Shown: in pieces, positions 23,928 to 35,859 of the stretch
Layout: each line of letters opens with the position of its first letter
How positions within the stretch are numbered: position 1 is the stretch's first letter
Source of the DNA: Folioceros fuciformis
Taxonomy: Eukaryota; Anthocerotophyta; Anthocerotopsida; Anthocerotales
Direction: 5' to 3'
DNA length: 64,000 nucleotides
Assembly: GCA_049999805.1 (NCBI GenBank)
Contig: JBNGIO010006249.1
Span: 255,589-319,588 of the forward strand
Translations under genes and position numbers: made by a program
The notes under the pieces: model-generated
What the model was told of the DNA's origin: nothing
Seen by the model: the letters and a program-made list of their open reading frames with translations, nothing else
Database searches by the model: none

Positions 23928-25535
23928 GTGGGCTAAAAACAATAATGCAGTATCACCTTCCTAGCCAGGGTGGGTTTTTGTCGAAATGGATCACTTTGTG
24001 TCGGTCCCGGGGTCTGGGCCAAGTTGGGATGGAAAAGAGGCTTTCCCGAGCGCTGCATCCGGGACGCATGGCCTACTTGGAGGCTCAAAAAGCCATTTTT
24101 TTGGAAAAATATCTCTCATTCTTCCGAAGTTCGGGGCCAAGTTGTTAAGAGAGAACAAGATGCTTTCCTGTGGCCTGGGCGAGGCGAGACCCAGAGCGGG
24201 TAAGATGGAACGCCAGAGAAACGTTATGGACAAAAGGAATCAGGAAAGTGTAAAATACGAGAGGATAAAATGAGACAAAAATAAAAAAAACACAGCAGGT
24301 AAAGACTGACTCAAGGCCAGCGATGGGTTCGTGAACGCCGACGTCATCCTACCTTTCCACCCAAACCTGCTGTCACAAGTGGTGTCCCCCTACAGTACAC
24401 TTCATTCTGTGTAGCGCGGAAGGTGGAATTGATGTCTAAGGCTTTTCCATCCCAACATACCGTATGTAGAAGGAGTCCTTCATCTGGAGCATTGTACCAT
24501 CATGCGCAGCTGGACAAGGCCCTTGTATGTGCTGGATTAGGATGCTCGATCCGATGGCGAATTTGCCCTTGTTCTACTGGAATCCCGTAGAAGGATCTCA
24601 CCACTCCAGCGTGCACATGGCTGCTTGTCCGTCAGGGCAAGACCATGGTGCCAGGTAGTACATATTCTACCCCCTCCTTGTTAACGTTAGAACAATGCCA
24701 GAGAAGAGAGGAAGCACAGAAAAAGGGAGTCAGTGGAATGGGAAGAGCTATGGTCACAGCACCGCACAGGAATGCAAAGAGAGCCATGGGAGCTGACAGA
24801 CCAAGGCCCGAGGAAAATGAAAACGGATATTGATGAATGCCGTGATCTACAAGATGTTTTCGAGATACGGCAGCAAACGACAAAGTTTGCACATGCTGAG
24901 AGTCGGTCTTTCCCTCGTCTGCTCCAACGGAAGCGTTTGAAGCTTCTAATCCCGTATCGCGGCCTAGCACAACGACGGGTAGGCAGAAATGCGGTCTATG
25001 TGAGTAGCTGACGGGCGAGTGAGATGGCAGATCCGGTAAGGGACATGTGCACGCCATCGTGGCCATTCAGCAAATGGGGGTCCGTATTCTGGTGGCGGCT
25101 TCAAACCAGAGTGGTAGATATTCGGCGACTTCTGTAAATCCGTGGCCCCGGTTGATGGCAGCGCACCCGGACAAGGGGCAGAAGGGTTGGTTTTAGATAG
25201 TGTATTAAGGCAACAGGTGGAGGTGCAGCTGCAGATGTTTGGCTTTGCTGCGCTGTTGTGCGCAGCGCACCACGGGGTGACTCTGTGGCTGGGACCCATG
25301 CTTGCTATGGTCGCACATTTGGGGTGGCCATGGTGTGCTGCTTCTGCTGCAGCAGCTCCTTGTTTGTGGTGCACATGAAGAAGAAGCCCCGTTACCTGAC
25401 TCTGACACCCGCCTTTGGGCCAGCCGGCGCCAGGCATGCCACACTGTGTTGCAATTCGCTGGCTGCGGAGCCCGGATTTGGATTTGGTGATCCTGCTGGT
25501 GCCTGCAGCTGCAGGGGATTCGAGCTGCGCACAGG

Positions 25536-28500
25536 ATGCCGAGAACGAGCGACCTAGATGACCAGCTTCCAGAGGAGGGAGCGCAGGATCCCATCATCTC
25601 CCGCGTGAATTCTATGACTGGATCGCCGGACCGAGGGGCAGGTTCCGAGACTAAGCGCCTCAGCAGGTCCCGCTCTATTCCGTCGGGCGAGCTACAAGAA
25701 GGCGTCACTGCCGTGTTCCCTGGGCCCTTGCTGCCCACAGTTAGGCGTTTGAACAGCTCGCCCAAGTCCATCGGAGCGCAGAAGGAGCCTGTGAGAGACG
25801 CTCGTGCCGCGCTAGAGGCTGCGGGCACTGTGGGATCGGTGAACGGAGACTCGGCGAGCAGAGACCCGAGCAGGAATCAGGCAGAAGCGGCTGCTGCTCC
25901 TGAGGGGTTCGTGGTTGGAAGCCAGGGAATCAGCCCAATTTCTCCTAGGGAAAAGAGGACAGCCAGGGAGTTCTCTGAGGATCTTCTCCGGGTTAAATTT
26001 GATAAATTCGACAAGGGGAAGGTCGGCAAGGAGGGCGCCACAGCCTCCCTGCTCGCCCGGGATGCAAGTCTGTTGCGAAGGAATGCTTGGAAGCCTCCGT
26101 CTCGGGCGGACAGCGAGGGGAATGAGCACTTGCTGGTACGCCCTGCCAAAGCTCCTAGAACGGAAGCGGAAGCTGCAGGCTTGCAATCTGCACCGAACTC
26201 CCAACCCCAGCAACCTTTGCAAGACAATGGAGTGTCTGCCAGCACTGACACTGGCTCTGGCACTGGCGTTGGCATCAGTTCTTCGGGAACTCATTCTGGG
26301 TTACCAGGACCTTCGCGTGCTCCCTTCAAGGCCTTGAACAAGAAGGAGGATTCCAATAGTCAGGATGCTGTCCCAGTTGGCCTCAGAAGGAGAAGGGTGA
26401 ATGCTGGTGTTGGCTTGTTGGATCTCCCCGAGGAAGCCTTTGAGGGGCGAAGACATCTTGAATCCTATGTCAGTGATGTAGCTAAACGGCAGGCATCAGG
26501 AGGGGGTTCCAGGCCAGCGCCAAGCACCTCTGTCGAAGCCCACCAACAGTTATCGCATCTGCGTTCAGTTCTTCAGTGGCCTTTCAGAGTCTTAGGAGGG
26601 CCACTTGGTTCTCCTGTTCATTTTCTGCTGGTAGGCTTGGGTTTGCTGAGTCACGGCCTTTGTGCGTTGTCTTAAAGTTTGTATTTTTGACCTTGTGAGT
26701 CGTTAAATCTCTCCACCCTCATCTCATTGGTGCACATGTGCAGGTTCTGGCAGCATGTGTGCTGTCAATGATGTATGCTATAGCGATGCACTCAGAGGTC
26801 CAACATTTGAGGGTACTAAGCATTACCTTCTTCCTATTGCTTTTCCTTGTCGCTTCAACAGCTGCTGATTATAACGTTTGTTGTCTTTTCAGGGTGAACT
26901 TCTGCGCCTACAAAGCAGAGCCATTTCTTGCCCACCATGCCTCACCCCAAACCACGGGGATCAGGGCGCGATTGAAATGGATGGAAGCGAACAGGATTCA
27001 GTTGGGGCTCGGCGATTTGCTCTGTTCATGTCTTCACTGGTGCTCTTAGCTCCTTTTGTTTTCTTCAGATACGTTGATGACTTTCCCAGGTGGATGGGAT
27101 CTCCAAATAGGACTCCAGAAGAGGCATTACCTCTCAGTAAGCAGCTGGCTTACCGGGTGGATGTCCTCTTCTCTACTCACTCTTTTGTGAAGCCACTTGC
27201 ACTATTGTTGGCTACTATTTTGCTCATAGGAGTGGGCGGGGTTGCTCTCTTTAGTGTGAGCAGCGAGAGCTTGTGGGACACATTATGGCTGGCATGGACT
27301 TACGTGGCTGATGCGGGAAATCATGCAGACAGTGTTGGATTGGGTCCTAGAGTGGTGTCGGTATGCATAAGTTTTGGGGGCATGCTTATCTTTGCACTGA
27401 TGGTAGGGCTCGTGTCCGATGCTATCTCTGAGAAGGTCGACTCACTAAAGAAAGGGAAGAGTGAAGTTATCGAAAGCAACCATACTTTGATTCTGGGCTG
27501 GAGTGATAAGCTGGTGAGGCATTTCCTTACACAGTTCGTTTATCCTGCTAATTTAGTGCGAGATGATGCATGTTTTAAGCTGGACTGACACTGAAAGCAC
27601 CTGGTGCTGCTTCTCACAACTTTGACTGAAATCCAGGGATCACTTTTGAAGCAGTTAGCCATAGCAAATCAAAGCCTCGGGGGAGGTGTAGTGGTTGTGC
27701 TGGCTGAGCGAGACAAGGAGGAGATGGAGATAGACATTGCGAGGCTGGAGTTTGACTTCATGGGAACCAGTGTTATTTGCCGAAGTGGTAGCCCGCTTAT
27801 AATGGCAGATTTGAAGAAGGTTTGTTCTTGATGTGCCAGGGCTTTCCAAGAAGCGCGTCTTTGTTTCATGATAATGCCCTGGACTAGGAAAGGGTGGCTG
27901 GTGTACATCTGGCAGCATTTTAGCTTATTCATTTGTGCCTCTCGGATTGTTGACCAGGTTGTCCAAAACTAGGTTGGCGACAACCCTACAGTGCTTAATA
28001 TCTTTGTGTCCTTGTTACTAAGCAGGTATCTGTCTCTAAAGCTAGGTCAATAATTGTCCTAGCTGAAGTTGAGAATGCCGACCAGGTATGATGCAGTTTC
28101 TCTTCCCGTTGTTGTGCGTGTCATCCATAGTCTCAAGATGATCAGATGGTCTGGCTACTTTCAAATTACGATTTCCCTGCAGGAACATTGTACTTTCACT
28201 AATATTTTCGTAGCGTCCTGCTCGTTGCAGAGTGACGCTCGTGCTCTGAGGGTGGTCTTGAACTTAACAGGCGTGAAGGAAGGCTTGAGAGGGCACATTG
28301 TTGTGGAGTTGAGTGATCTTGACAATGAACAGCTTGTCAAGCTCGTAGGGGGGGACCTTGTAGAAACTGTAGTTGCCCATGATGTGATCGGCCGACTAAT
28401 GATACAGTGTGCCCGACAACCCGGCCTTGCGCAGGTTTATTGGCTCCATGTTATTTCTGGTAGTCTCAGTTTGTTGAATCTGCTCGCACCTTCCACATGA

Positions 28501-30901
28501 GATGCGGCCAACCCTCAAGTGTTTGTGATCGCAGATCTGGGAGGACATTCTTGGATTTGATAATGCTGAATTCTACATCAAAAGGTGGCCTCAGCTCGAT
28601 GGCATGAAGTTTGAAGATGTGCTGATCAGCTTTCCAGATGCCATACCTTGTGGGGTTAAAGTGTCTGCCAGAGGCGGGCAAATAGTTTTGAATCCAGAAG
28701 ACGACTATGTCCTTTCAGAAGGGGATGAATTACTTGTGGTGGCTGAAGATGATGACACATATTCGCCTGGACCTCTGCCTGAGGTAATTTCTTCAAAATC
28801 CACCTTTGAGTGGATGAGTGGAATTCTTTACACTAGCTTTGTGCATAAAAAACAGCAGTAGTTTTTATCATGCTCTAGCAAGCGGATCCATCAGGGTTGG
28901 TTTGGCTTTCGCTACCAATGCTGTAGCTGAGAAACAGATAGAAACGCACCCTACTTCAGTTGAATGAACTGCACCTCAAATCCAGGAGCTCTTAAGCATG
29001 TGGGTGGTTGCACATGATGGTGGGCAGCATGTGCTTGGTATATGATCGATTCGCTTTAAAAGCGGAATATGAGCAGCACCACTCTTGTGGCAACTCTCCT
29101 TTCAGATCAGCTGAACTGGAGGACACAAGGGAGTAGCTCATAGAGATGGGTTTGGTGCTCCAGGTGATGATGCAAGCCCTTCCACCAGGGGCCGTCANNN
29201 NNNNNNNNNNNNNNNNNNNNNNNNNNNNNNNNNNNNNNNNNNNNNNNNNNNNNNNNNNNNNNNNNNNNNNNNNNNNNNNNNNNNNNNNNNNNNNNNNGGC
29301 GAGATATTGATGATATGATAGTGGTAAGCACTGATATTTCCAGGATCCTCTACCTTGCTGTGCTCATTCCAAACCACCGCTGCTGCAGGTGCGAAGAGGG
29401 CCCTTGCCCCAAATTGTAAGTGCTCCAAAGCTTCCAGAGAGGATTCTCTTTTGCGGTTGGCGTCGGGATATTGATGATATGATAACGGTAAGGCACCTGG
29501 GCCATAGTGCGACTCGCAGCACTTTCGGATATTCAAGTATCAGTCTGGGGATAACGTCAATGGGCTGCTGTTGGCTCCATATTGGAACACTACTTCGAAC
29601 AGCATCCTTACTTACCTCCCGTCCTGGCCTTCTGTCCCCAGTCATGGTTGGGGGTCTCGGATGGAAGTGGTGGATGTAGCTTGGAAGCTCTCGTCACTTG
29701 TCTTCTTACAGTACTGCACTTTCTAATGATTATCCAAACCATGTAAACAGGTTCTGGAGGCATTTTTAGCCAGTGGTTCAGAACTGTGGCTCTTCAGCGA
29801 GGTTCCCTTAGCAGACAGAGAAAGGAAACTCCAAGATGGCGGCCTTAATTCTGACCAGCTGGTCAACACAGTGCTTGTTCATCGCGAGGGGAATGCTGTG
29901 ATACGTCGGCATCTTGAGAGTCTGCCGCTTGAGACCTTTGATTCTGTAAGATGTCCGTGCAGTTAGTCCTGATTTTGTACACAAGTCTTCTCCTTTGCGA
30001 TTGATCATGTGGTATCCCAACCTCTTGAAGTTCTAAATGAACATGTTTGCAGATATTGATTCTTGCGGATGAGGCTCTAGAAGATACAGTTGTGAATGCG
30101 GATTCACGTTCTCTAGCTACTCTTCTTCTCATTCGAGACATTCAGGTGACAGAATCAGCACACTACAGATCCGAATGCAGTCTTGTACTGACAGTCATTC
30201 TGCTTATCTGCATATTGTGGACACTGATGCAATTTACCTTAAGACACCCCTTCTGTGTTTGGTTGTGTTCGACAGTCGAAGCGAATGCCGTATAGGGACA
30301 AAGCCAGCCAGGTGTCTCGTCAAACAGAATCTGGTATCATGCAGAGCTCTTGGATCAATGAAATGCAGCAAGCATCTGACAGCTCAATTATCATAAGTGA
30401 AATCCTGGATTCTCGGACAAAGAACCTTGTTTCTGTGTCAAAGATCAGTGATTATGTGCTTTCTAATGAGCTTGTGAGTATGGCATTAGCAATGGTGTCT
30501 GAGGACAAGCAGATCAATAGGGTTCTAGAAGAACTTTTTGCAGAGGAGGTAAGAGCACGTTGCATTTTGATTTTCTTTCAACTTTGCTGCCTCAAGTGGA
30601 GAAGTTGGCATTTTGACGATGCAACAATTTAGAAGCACGTTGCTACTTCGACGTGGTTAGCTCATGATGTTTCTTTACGCAGGGCAATGAGATGTACATA
30701 CGCGCTGCAGAAATGTATCTCTATGACCAAGAGGAGTTGAGTTTTTTTGAGGTCATGATCCGTGCTCGACAACGGCATGAGATTGTGATCGGATACCGCC
30801 AGGCTTTGGCAGAAAGAGCTGTCATCAATCCTCCCAACAAGGGTATCCCTTTAAAGTGGTCAGTTTGTGATGTCTTCATCGTCCTTTCCGAGGAAGAGTA
30901 A
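25536..30901 (+). CDS. CASTOR/POLLUX (DMI1) family nuclear-envelope ion channel
   Basis: Twelve exons, all joined in phase 0: 25536-26630, 26744-26812, 26893-27513, 27637-27819, 28026-28085, 28231-28434, 28535-28783, 29389-29487, 29751-29945, 30053-30145, 30276-30548, 30683-30901; 1,119 residues (legume homologues: about 850-920; the excess is a long disordered N-terminus). These channels sit in the nuclear envelope and support the nuclear calcium oscillations of symbiosis signalling. A first membrane segment at about 359-380 is followed by three more, the pore helix and the filter WTYVADAGNHAD. Then come AISEKVDSLKKGK and tandem RCK-type domains (LILGWSDKL, FCGWRRDIDDMI, IIISEILDSRTKNLVSVSKISDYVLSNE in part). 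The filter has Ala where legume DMI1/CASTOR have Ser, the POLLUX-like state. A second copy of exon 8 lies just upstream of the one used here. Confidence 0.95.
29164..29323 (+). other. Candidate duplicate of channel exon 8 (exon 8A), interrupted by a gap
   Basis: After a consensus acceptor (GTGCTCCAG) position 29164 starts GTG ATG ATG CAA GCC CTT CCA CCA, similar in start and layout to exon 8 (GTG CGA AGA GGG CCC TTG CCC CAA). Beyond the 100-N gap, 29298-29323 encodes (W)RRDIDDMIV and ends at a GT donor in phase 0, matching the RRDIDDMIT end of exon 8 at 29487. The two ends differ by several bases and their downstream introns are unrelated, so this is not a simple assembly repeat. It could replace exon 8 in frame, or be a dead copy. 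Confidence 0.6.
29198..29297. other. Assembly gap (100 N) in the channel gene
   Basis: The gap falls within the candidate exon 8A. If that exon has the same 99-bp length as exon 8, only about 39 bp are really missing. Confidence 0.99.
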
Positions 30902-31435
30902 TTTGAGACGTCAAGTATGCTTACCGACCACAACTTGCAAAACAGAAACTGAGCGCACAGGTGATCTGCCGATTGTTGTTGCATATCAACCACCATAAAA
31001 TTTTGTAGAACGCCTGGTAGGTTCTCATGTTATCCCCAAAGTTCTTGTCACATGCTTGACATAGAAATCTCAACATTGTTGTACAATAGAATGTGTTACG
31101 GAGCTTCAAGTCAGCTATATCTTGGTCACAACGTATCCCAAAGCGTGACTCTCCAACCTCCTTCGGGAGGAGAGTGGTAAGTGGGTATATTGCACGCTAA
31201 TACACCTCTTAGGCTAGAGATTCACCAAGACGACTGATATACTCATGATGCCTGGCCGCAAAGGCACGCGAAGTCAATCTACACTGAGAACCCTTCCCCA
31301 ACGACAGGTGCGTGAGACTGGAAAGCCCACGTCCCTTATGCACAAGGGAATAAGCATGAAGAGGTTCTTTCTGACAGTATCATACAGCCGGTGTCACAAA
31401 GGGGTGAGATGAGCACGATGGCATCATAACTGGGC

Positions 31436-33324
31436 TTAGTCATAGTCGCCTGAGGGAAGTAAATCCTTTTCAAAGTCCGGGTCCACCAAGATGCCCCTGG
31501 CAGCCCGATTCGGAGAGCTAGCTTTCTCCACGCATCGTACAATGCGGTTAGCCAGTCGCCGCACTGCCCACGTTCGATGCCATGGAGCCATTTGGAGTAC
31601 CTACTCAGAGTGAGGAGAACGAGGTGAGAGGCCATAATGCCGGAACATCTACAGACAGACCTCATTTCACGAAGAGACGCGATGGCTAACCTCATCTGAG
31701 TTGAAACTCTCAACAATGACACCACCTCGACGAGGAACAGCAAGGTCCCTCCAGTCCATTTGGAAGAACCCGAAGTCACTGGCCAGCTCCTGTTGGTGGA
31801 AACACAGGCATTTCTATGCTTTCAGAATGCGGGGCTAGGAAACGGCAGCCTGGAAGAAGATGATTTGCAAATACCTTATTCAGGGGTGCGTTGGCATCCC
31901 CGATCACACCCAATACGTGGCCCCTGCAGTCTGCAAGAGTGCCCTGCAGAATGGAGACAGAATGGGGGATGAGTTCGAGATCATGAGATATGCTATCAGT
32001 GGTCAAACCCATTTCATGCAATTGGACAGACCTGGCCGTGGATCTCCAGCACAGGATGGCCTTTCAGTGTCTGCAATGGTCATCAACGAGGATAGAGATT
32101 AGCAAAACCCAGCCTTCTCAGCAAGGAGTCCCGAGAGTCTCACTGAGCGATAGGCTATGGCAGGTTCAAGTTTACTGAAGACACCTGGCAGGAAACCCAG
32201 TTCAGGTACTCCTCCCAGGCCAAGTAGGGCGCATCTCGGTCAGGCCGTAAAACCTCCCAACCATTCCCACGCAGCTGCTTTTCCACCACATTTGCAACCT
32301 GTGCACAAGAATCCAAGTCGATTCATGTGAAACAGAGTACAGTCTGAGCGAGACAGGAGTTCACAGTGAGCCATGACGTGGAGGGTACCTCCAGATTGAA
32401 ATCCCGTTCCCCGGGGGCGCCAGGCTCAAACCCTGGATCAATCCAATGCCCTGGAAGTACACTAATAATGTCACGCCGCCCGATGTGCTTAGACGCTTTA
32501 AGGTATTTGGTGACAGCATAAGGCTCATCTCTTTTGGCCTGCAACAAATTCCCACATGCAGCAACAAATAAGAGGGCATTCACCGATCGTGCTGTGCTCA
32601 GATTGAAACTGAGTGCAGGGAGCCTGTACTACCCGGGAGCCGATGGTATGTGAAACCTTCATGTAATCCAATTTAACCTTCACAGGGATGCTGCTGATAT
32701 GCCTCGAGATCCCATCCAGCACTACTTGAGAAGGAACTTCCACAAGGGCTCCAGCCACCTGGAATTCACGAGGACTTTGTCATCAATCCCTGAATACAGA
32801 CCAAACTTTTCAGTCAAAACGGCTACTTCGCGTTAGCTTACAGCTTTACAGTCTGCTGTTAAATTGAAGCCTCTTGAATATCGCATCATGATGATGTCAT
32901 CAACAGGTTGCGTCGTAACCTTCACCTACAATAGCAAGGAACAAATGTTGTGAGAAGCGACCATCCCTCAGCAAACAGGGCTTCAAACTTTCCATGGTGA
33001 GCATCATCCCACGTACAGAGTCTGAAGGATGCCAATTCAGCTGCAAACTCCATCTCGACCCAGCGGAACCGGTCTTGCCGGACCCGGCCTGCATGGCCCA
33101 AGAATAGAATCAGCAACGTGTCGAAACATGAAGGCGGCTGCAATGCAGTGAAGGTAGAGTGAAGCATGATCACCACCTTGACAGTAGCTCCGACCACCAG
33201 TTTTAGATTTCCAACTCGGAACGCTTTCTTCACGGTCAACGATGGCACAGGTAGGACATCCAGCATCGGCTGCAGGGCTGCACAGCCGACCACGCTCCCT
33301 TCAGATGAACCAAGTACATGCACT
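31436..33324 (-). CDS. Unrecognised multi-exon protein (3' part of the gene)
   Basis: On the minus strand nine GT-AG exons join in phase 0 without stops: 33088-33017, 32925-32842, 32758-32657, 32538-32389, 32298-32185, 32070-32032, 31943-31875, 31789-31691 and 31600-31436, the last ending LLPSGDYD and a stop. Before them, an open segment ending at 33177 (…LKLVVGATVK) also splices in phase 0. Encoded stretches such as VDDIIMMRYSRGFNLTADCK, ASDFGFFQMDWRDLAVPRRG and WAVRRLANRIVRCVEKASSP look like real, partly beta-rich protein, but I recognise no family. The 5' end is unresolved: a candidate first exon begins at the ATG at 34196 (METGQMVEDDEDFLSEYETC), but I could not find a continuous frame between 34050 and 33324. 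Tail to tail with the channel gene, 534 bp apart. Confidence 0.55.
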
Positions 33325-34196
33325 GCGCCTTACACCTGCCAACACCCAGCTAGCCTGAGAGGTGTGCAAGTATAACTCCCCAGGCCCACCCTGTGGCCCA
33401 TCTCCACATACTCACATGCTCCCCATTTCCTCCCACCTCTCTAGGCGCCCACCCAGGACTGCGAGAGTGAAACACCTCTACTATGACCGTCATCAAACAG
33501 TCCAAGAAGAATGCAGACAAGACCAAACGCAACGTAGTGCAGCAGCAGCAGCCACAACAGAACCTGGAGCAGCGATTGACTCACCCAGCTTCCCAAACAC
33601 AGGTGTCAGAACTCTAAGCCGGGCATATGGCAATGCCTGTAGACTACTGCCGTTGTCTCCCGGCTTGCACTCATCATGCTCCGCGGCAGAGAGCCTATTC
33701 TGTGCAGCATCCACCGTCAAGCCCACGTTCAACCCCATAGGAACCCACTGCCACCGCCACCTCCCATTATCACCTGCGTCACTCCATCGTCAGTGGAGCA
33801 GACGAGACGGGGACCAAGCTCACTCTACCCCGCGACATGATGATGACCAACCTAGTCCTAGGCAATTAGGGAGCGCCATGGCCCGCTGAAACTTCAGCCG
33901 CAATCCTTGCCCGGTCGTCAGCTTGGCACCCACCTTGTACCGATATTCCTGGAAACGACCGACTCCAATTCAGCCCAACATAGGCCGCAGCAACAATGCC
34001 AAATCCCCAGTCCCCACCCAAACCCGCTCTTTACTGAAAGACCAAGAAGAAGAACACAGACCCGCCCAGGAAACCTGCGGTAGTATCGTGGAGGCACGTA
34101 TCGAGAGTAGGGCTCGGTGAAGCAAAGACGACCCACGCAGGTCTCGTACTCGGACAGGAAGTCTTCATCATCCTCCACCATCTGCCCCGTCTCCAT
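33325..34196 (-). other. Possible 5' exons of the unrecognised gene
   Basis: An ATG at 34196 opens an acidic then aromatic-rich stretch (FTEPYSRYVPPRYYRR) up to a donor near 34065 or 34047. Further exon-like pieces are present: GAATATCGGTACAAG after an acceptor near 33950, a segment ending at the strong donor GTGAGT near 33585 (LPYARLRVLTPVFGKL), and 43 bp between an acceptor near 33461 and GTGAGT near 33418 (LGGRLERWEEMGS). Phases fit between some of them but not all, so either an exon is missed or there is a frameshift. Confidence 0.35.
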
Positions 34197-35859
34197 GGCC
34201 ACTCCGGTCCCGCCTTCAGGCTGTGTCCTGCTCTAACCGCGCATTGCTCCTGGGAAAAGTACGTTCCCCATACACCCAGCAATGCAGGCTCGAGCTTATC
34301 AACTGCTGATCTCCCAAATGCTCCACATTGGACCCATCAGCTGATCCCAGCACCAGCTTCCTTTGCCAATTCCTTTCGGTTGCAACGGACCGGGACCAAC
34401 ATCGGACGTGAGAGCCTGATCTCGGGCAACACCCTAATTCGGGCAAGAGCTCGCTACGTAAACGCGCCTCTAGGCAATTCTAAAAAAACAGCTGGACACC
34501 TCGTATGTGTGGTTGTAATGTACCGTGGAGTGTGAGCCGTTGTTGGAATGTGAATCGTTGTAATATAGTAGTAGTAAGGTAGTGAGCAACGTAGTATAAG
34601 TAGACTAAGTAGTAAGCATTGGTCTGATTTGTAAAGTGATCTACTTAATTTTTCAGTTTTGTTCTTCAATCTGCCAAAAATCATAGGACATAAGGTCGTT
34701 TATGGCATTTTTTTTTCCAAAAACATCTAGAGGCTTTATGGCATCCTTTTTCCCCAAAACATATGAGGGCAAATAATACTCTTTTCCTGCTTAACCAGTA
34801 ACCAATAACGACGTAGCCTCGAATCTCATCTATTCACTCCACAAGAGTCTAATGAAAATTTAAAATCTCGTCTACTCTCTCCACAAGAGTTTGGTGGCCA
34901 CTTAACTCTCACGGCATAACACTACTCTCGAAGTAGCACTGAACTCCAAAGCTTGTCTATTCACTCAACAAGAGTTCGATGTACAATAATTTTGAATCTC
35001 GTCTACTCGATGTACGATCATTTCGGATCTCGTGGTTTGAATCTCGTTTATTCTCTCCACGAGAGTTTGACGCACACTTAACTCTCATGATTAGAGCACG
35101 AGGCCCCAAGTAGCACTAAACTCTAGATCTAGTCTATTCACTCCACAAGAGTCTAATGCACACTTAACTCTCACTACATAACATTAGGCCTCAAGTAGAA
35201 CTAGGCTCTAAACAACCTTCCGTCCAATGACTACTAATTGACCACCTCCTATGAACATAACCAACTCTATTACGCATAATCAACTTGTTTAATAGAGTTT
35301 ATGATCATCTACTTGCAAACCACTTACTTTAAATGTTGCTCTAAGGGTTTTATTCAAGCTCTTCATATCTCTCTTTTCAAAGAAGGTATAGAGTTCCTCG
35401 TACTTGTATAAAGTTTCTCATATCTTTCCCATCATCATCTCTTCATATGGTAGTCTTTCCCACCTTATAGAGACAAATAAAGTTAAGTTATTGTCGTGAG
35501 AGTGCGTAAATAGCAATCTATCAAAACTTTTGAATTAAGCATTTTATGCCCTAACAAGTAATAGGATGAGTTCTTTACATGTATTTGAGTCCAAGTGCAT
35601 AGTTAACTATTAACTCCTAACCTACAATATGCTTATAGTTATATAGCATGTCTACATCATAAATTATCCTTTAGGCCTATTATCTACTCCTTACTAATCT
35701 ACCTAAACTATTGTTGATTAAATTACAAGCTTAGATCTATACATTCTTAGGTTGCTATGTTGTACTTTTTGGGCCTCACCATCCAATTATTGTAATGCTT
35801 GCTATGATTCCTAATTGGTAGATACTTCATGCCTATCGATAACACTTTGATTCAATGTC

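Larger units (their letters stand above)
19597..25535. other. Transposon graveyard upstream of the ion-channel gene
   Basis: About 6 kb, mostly AT-rich. It contains relics of a Harbinger transposase and of two Copia fragments (listed separately), a 61-bp duplication, a hairpin and a possible LTR with a TATA box. The last kilobase (24,500-25,535) becomes GC-rich and probably contains the promoter and 5' leader of the channel gene. No complete gene is supported. Confidence 0.6.

Noticed and set aside
24632-25066. 144-residue minus-strand frame upstream of the channel gene
   Set aside because: No domain, no splice partners, overlaps the probable promoter of the channel gene.
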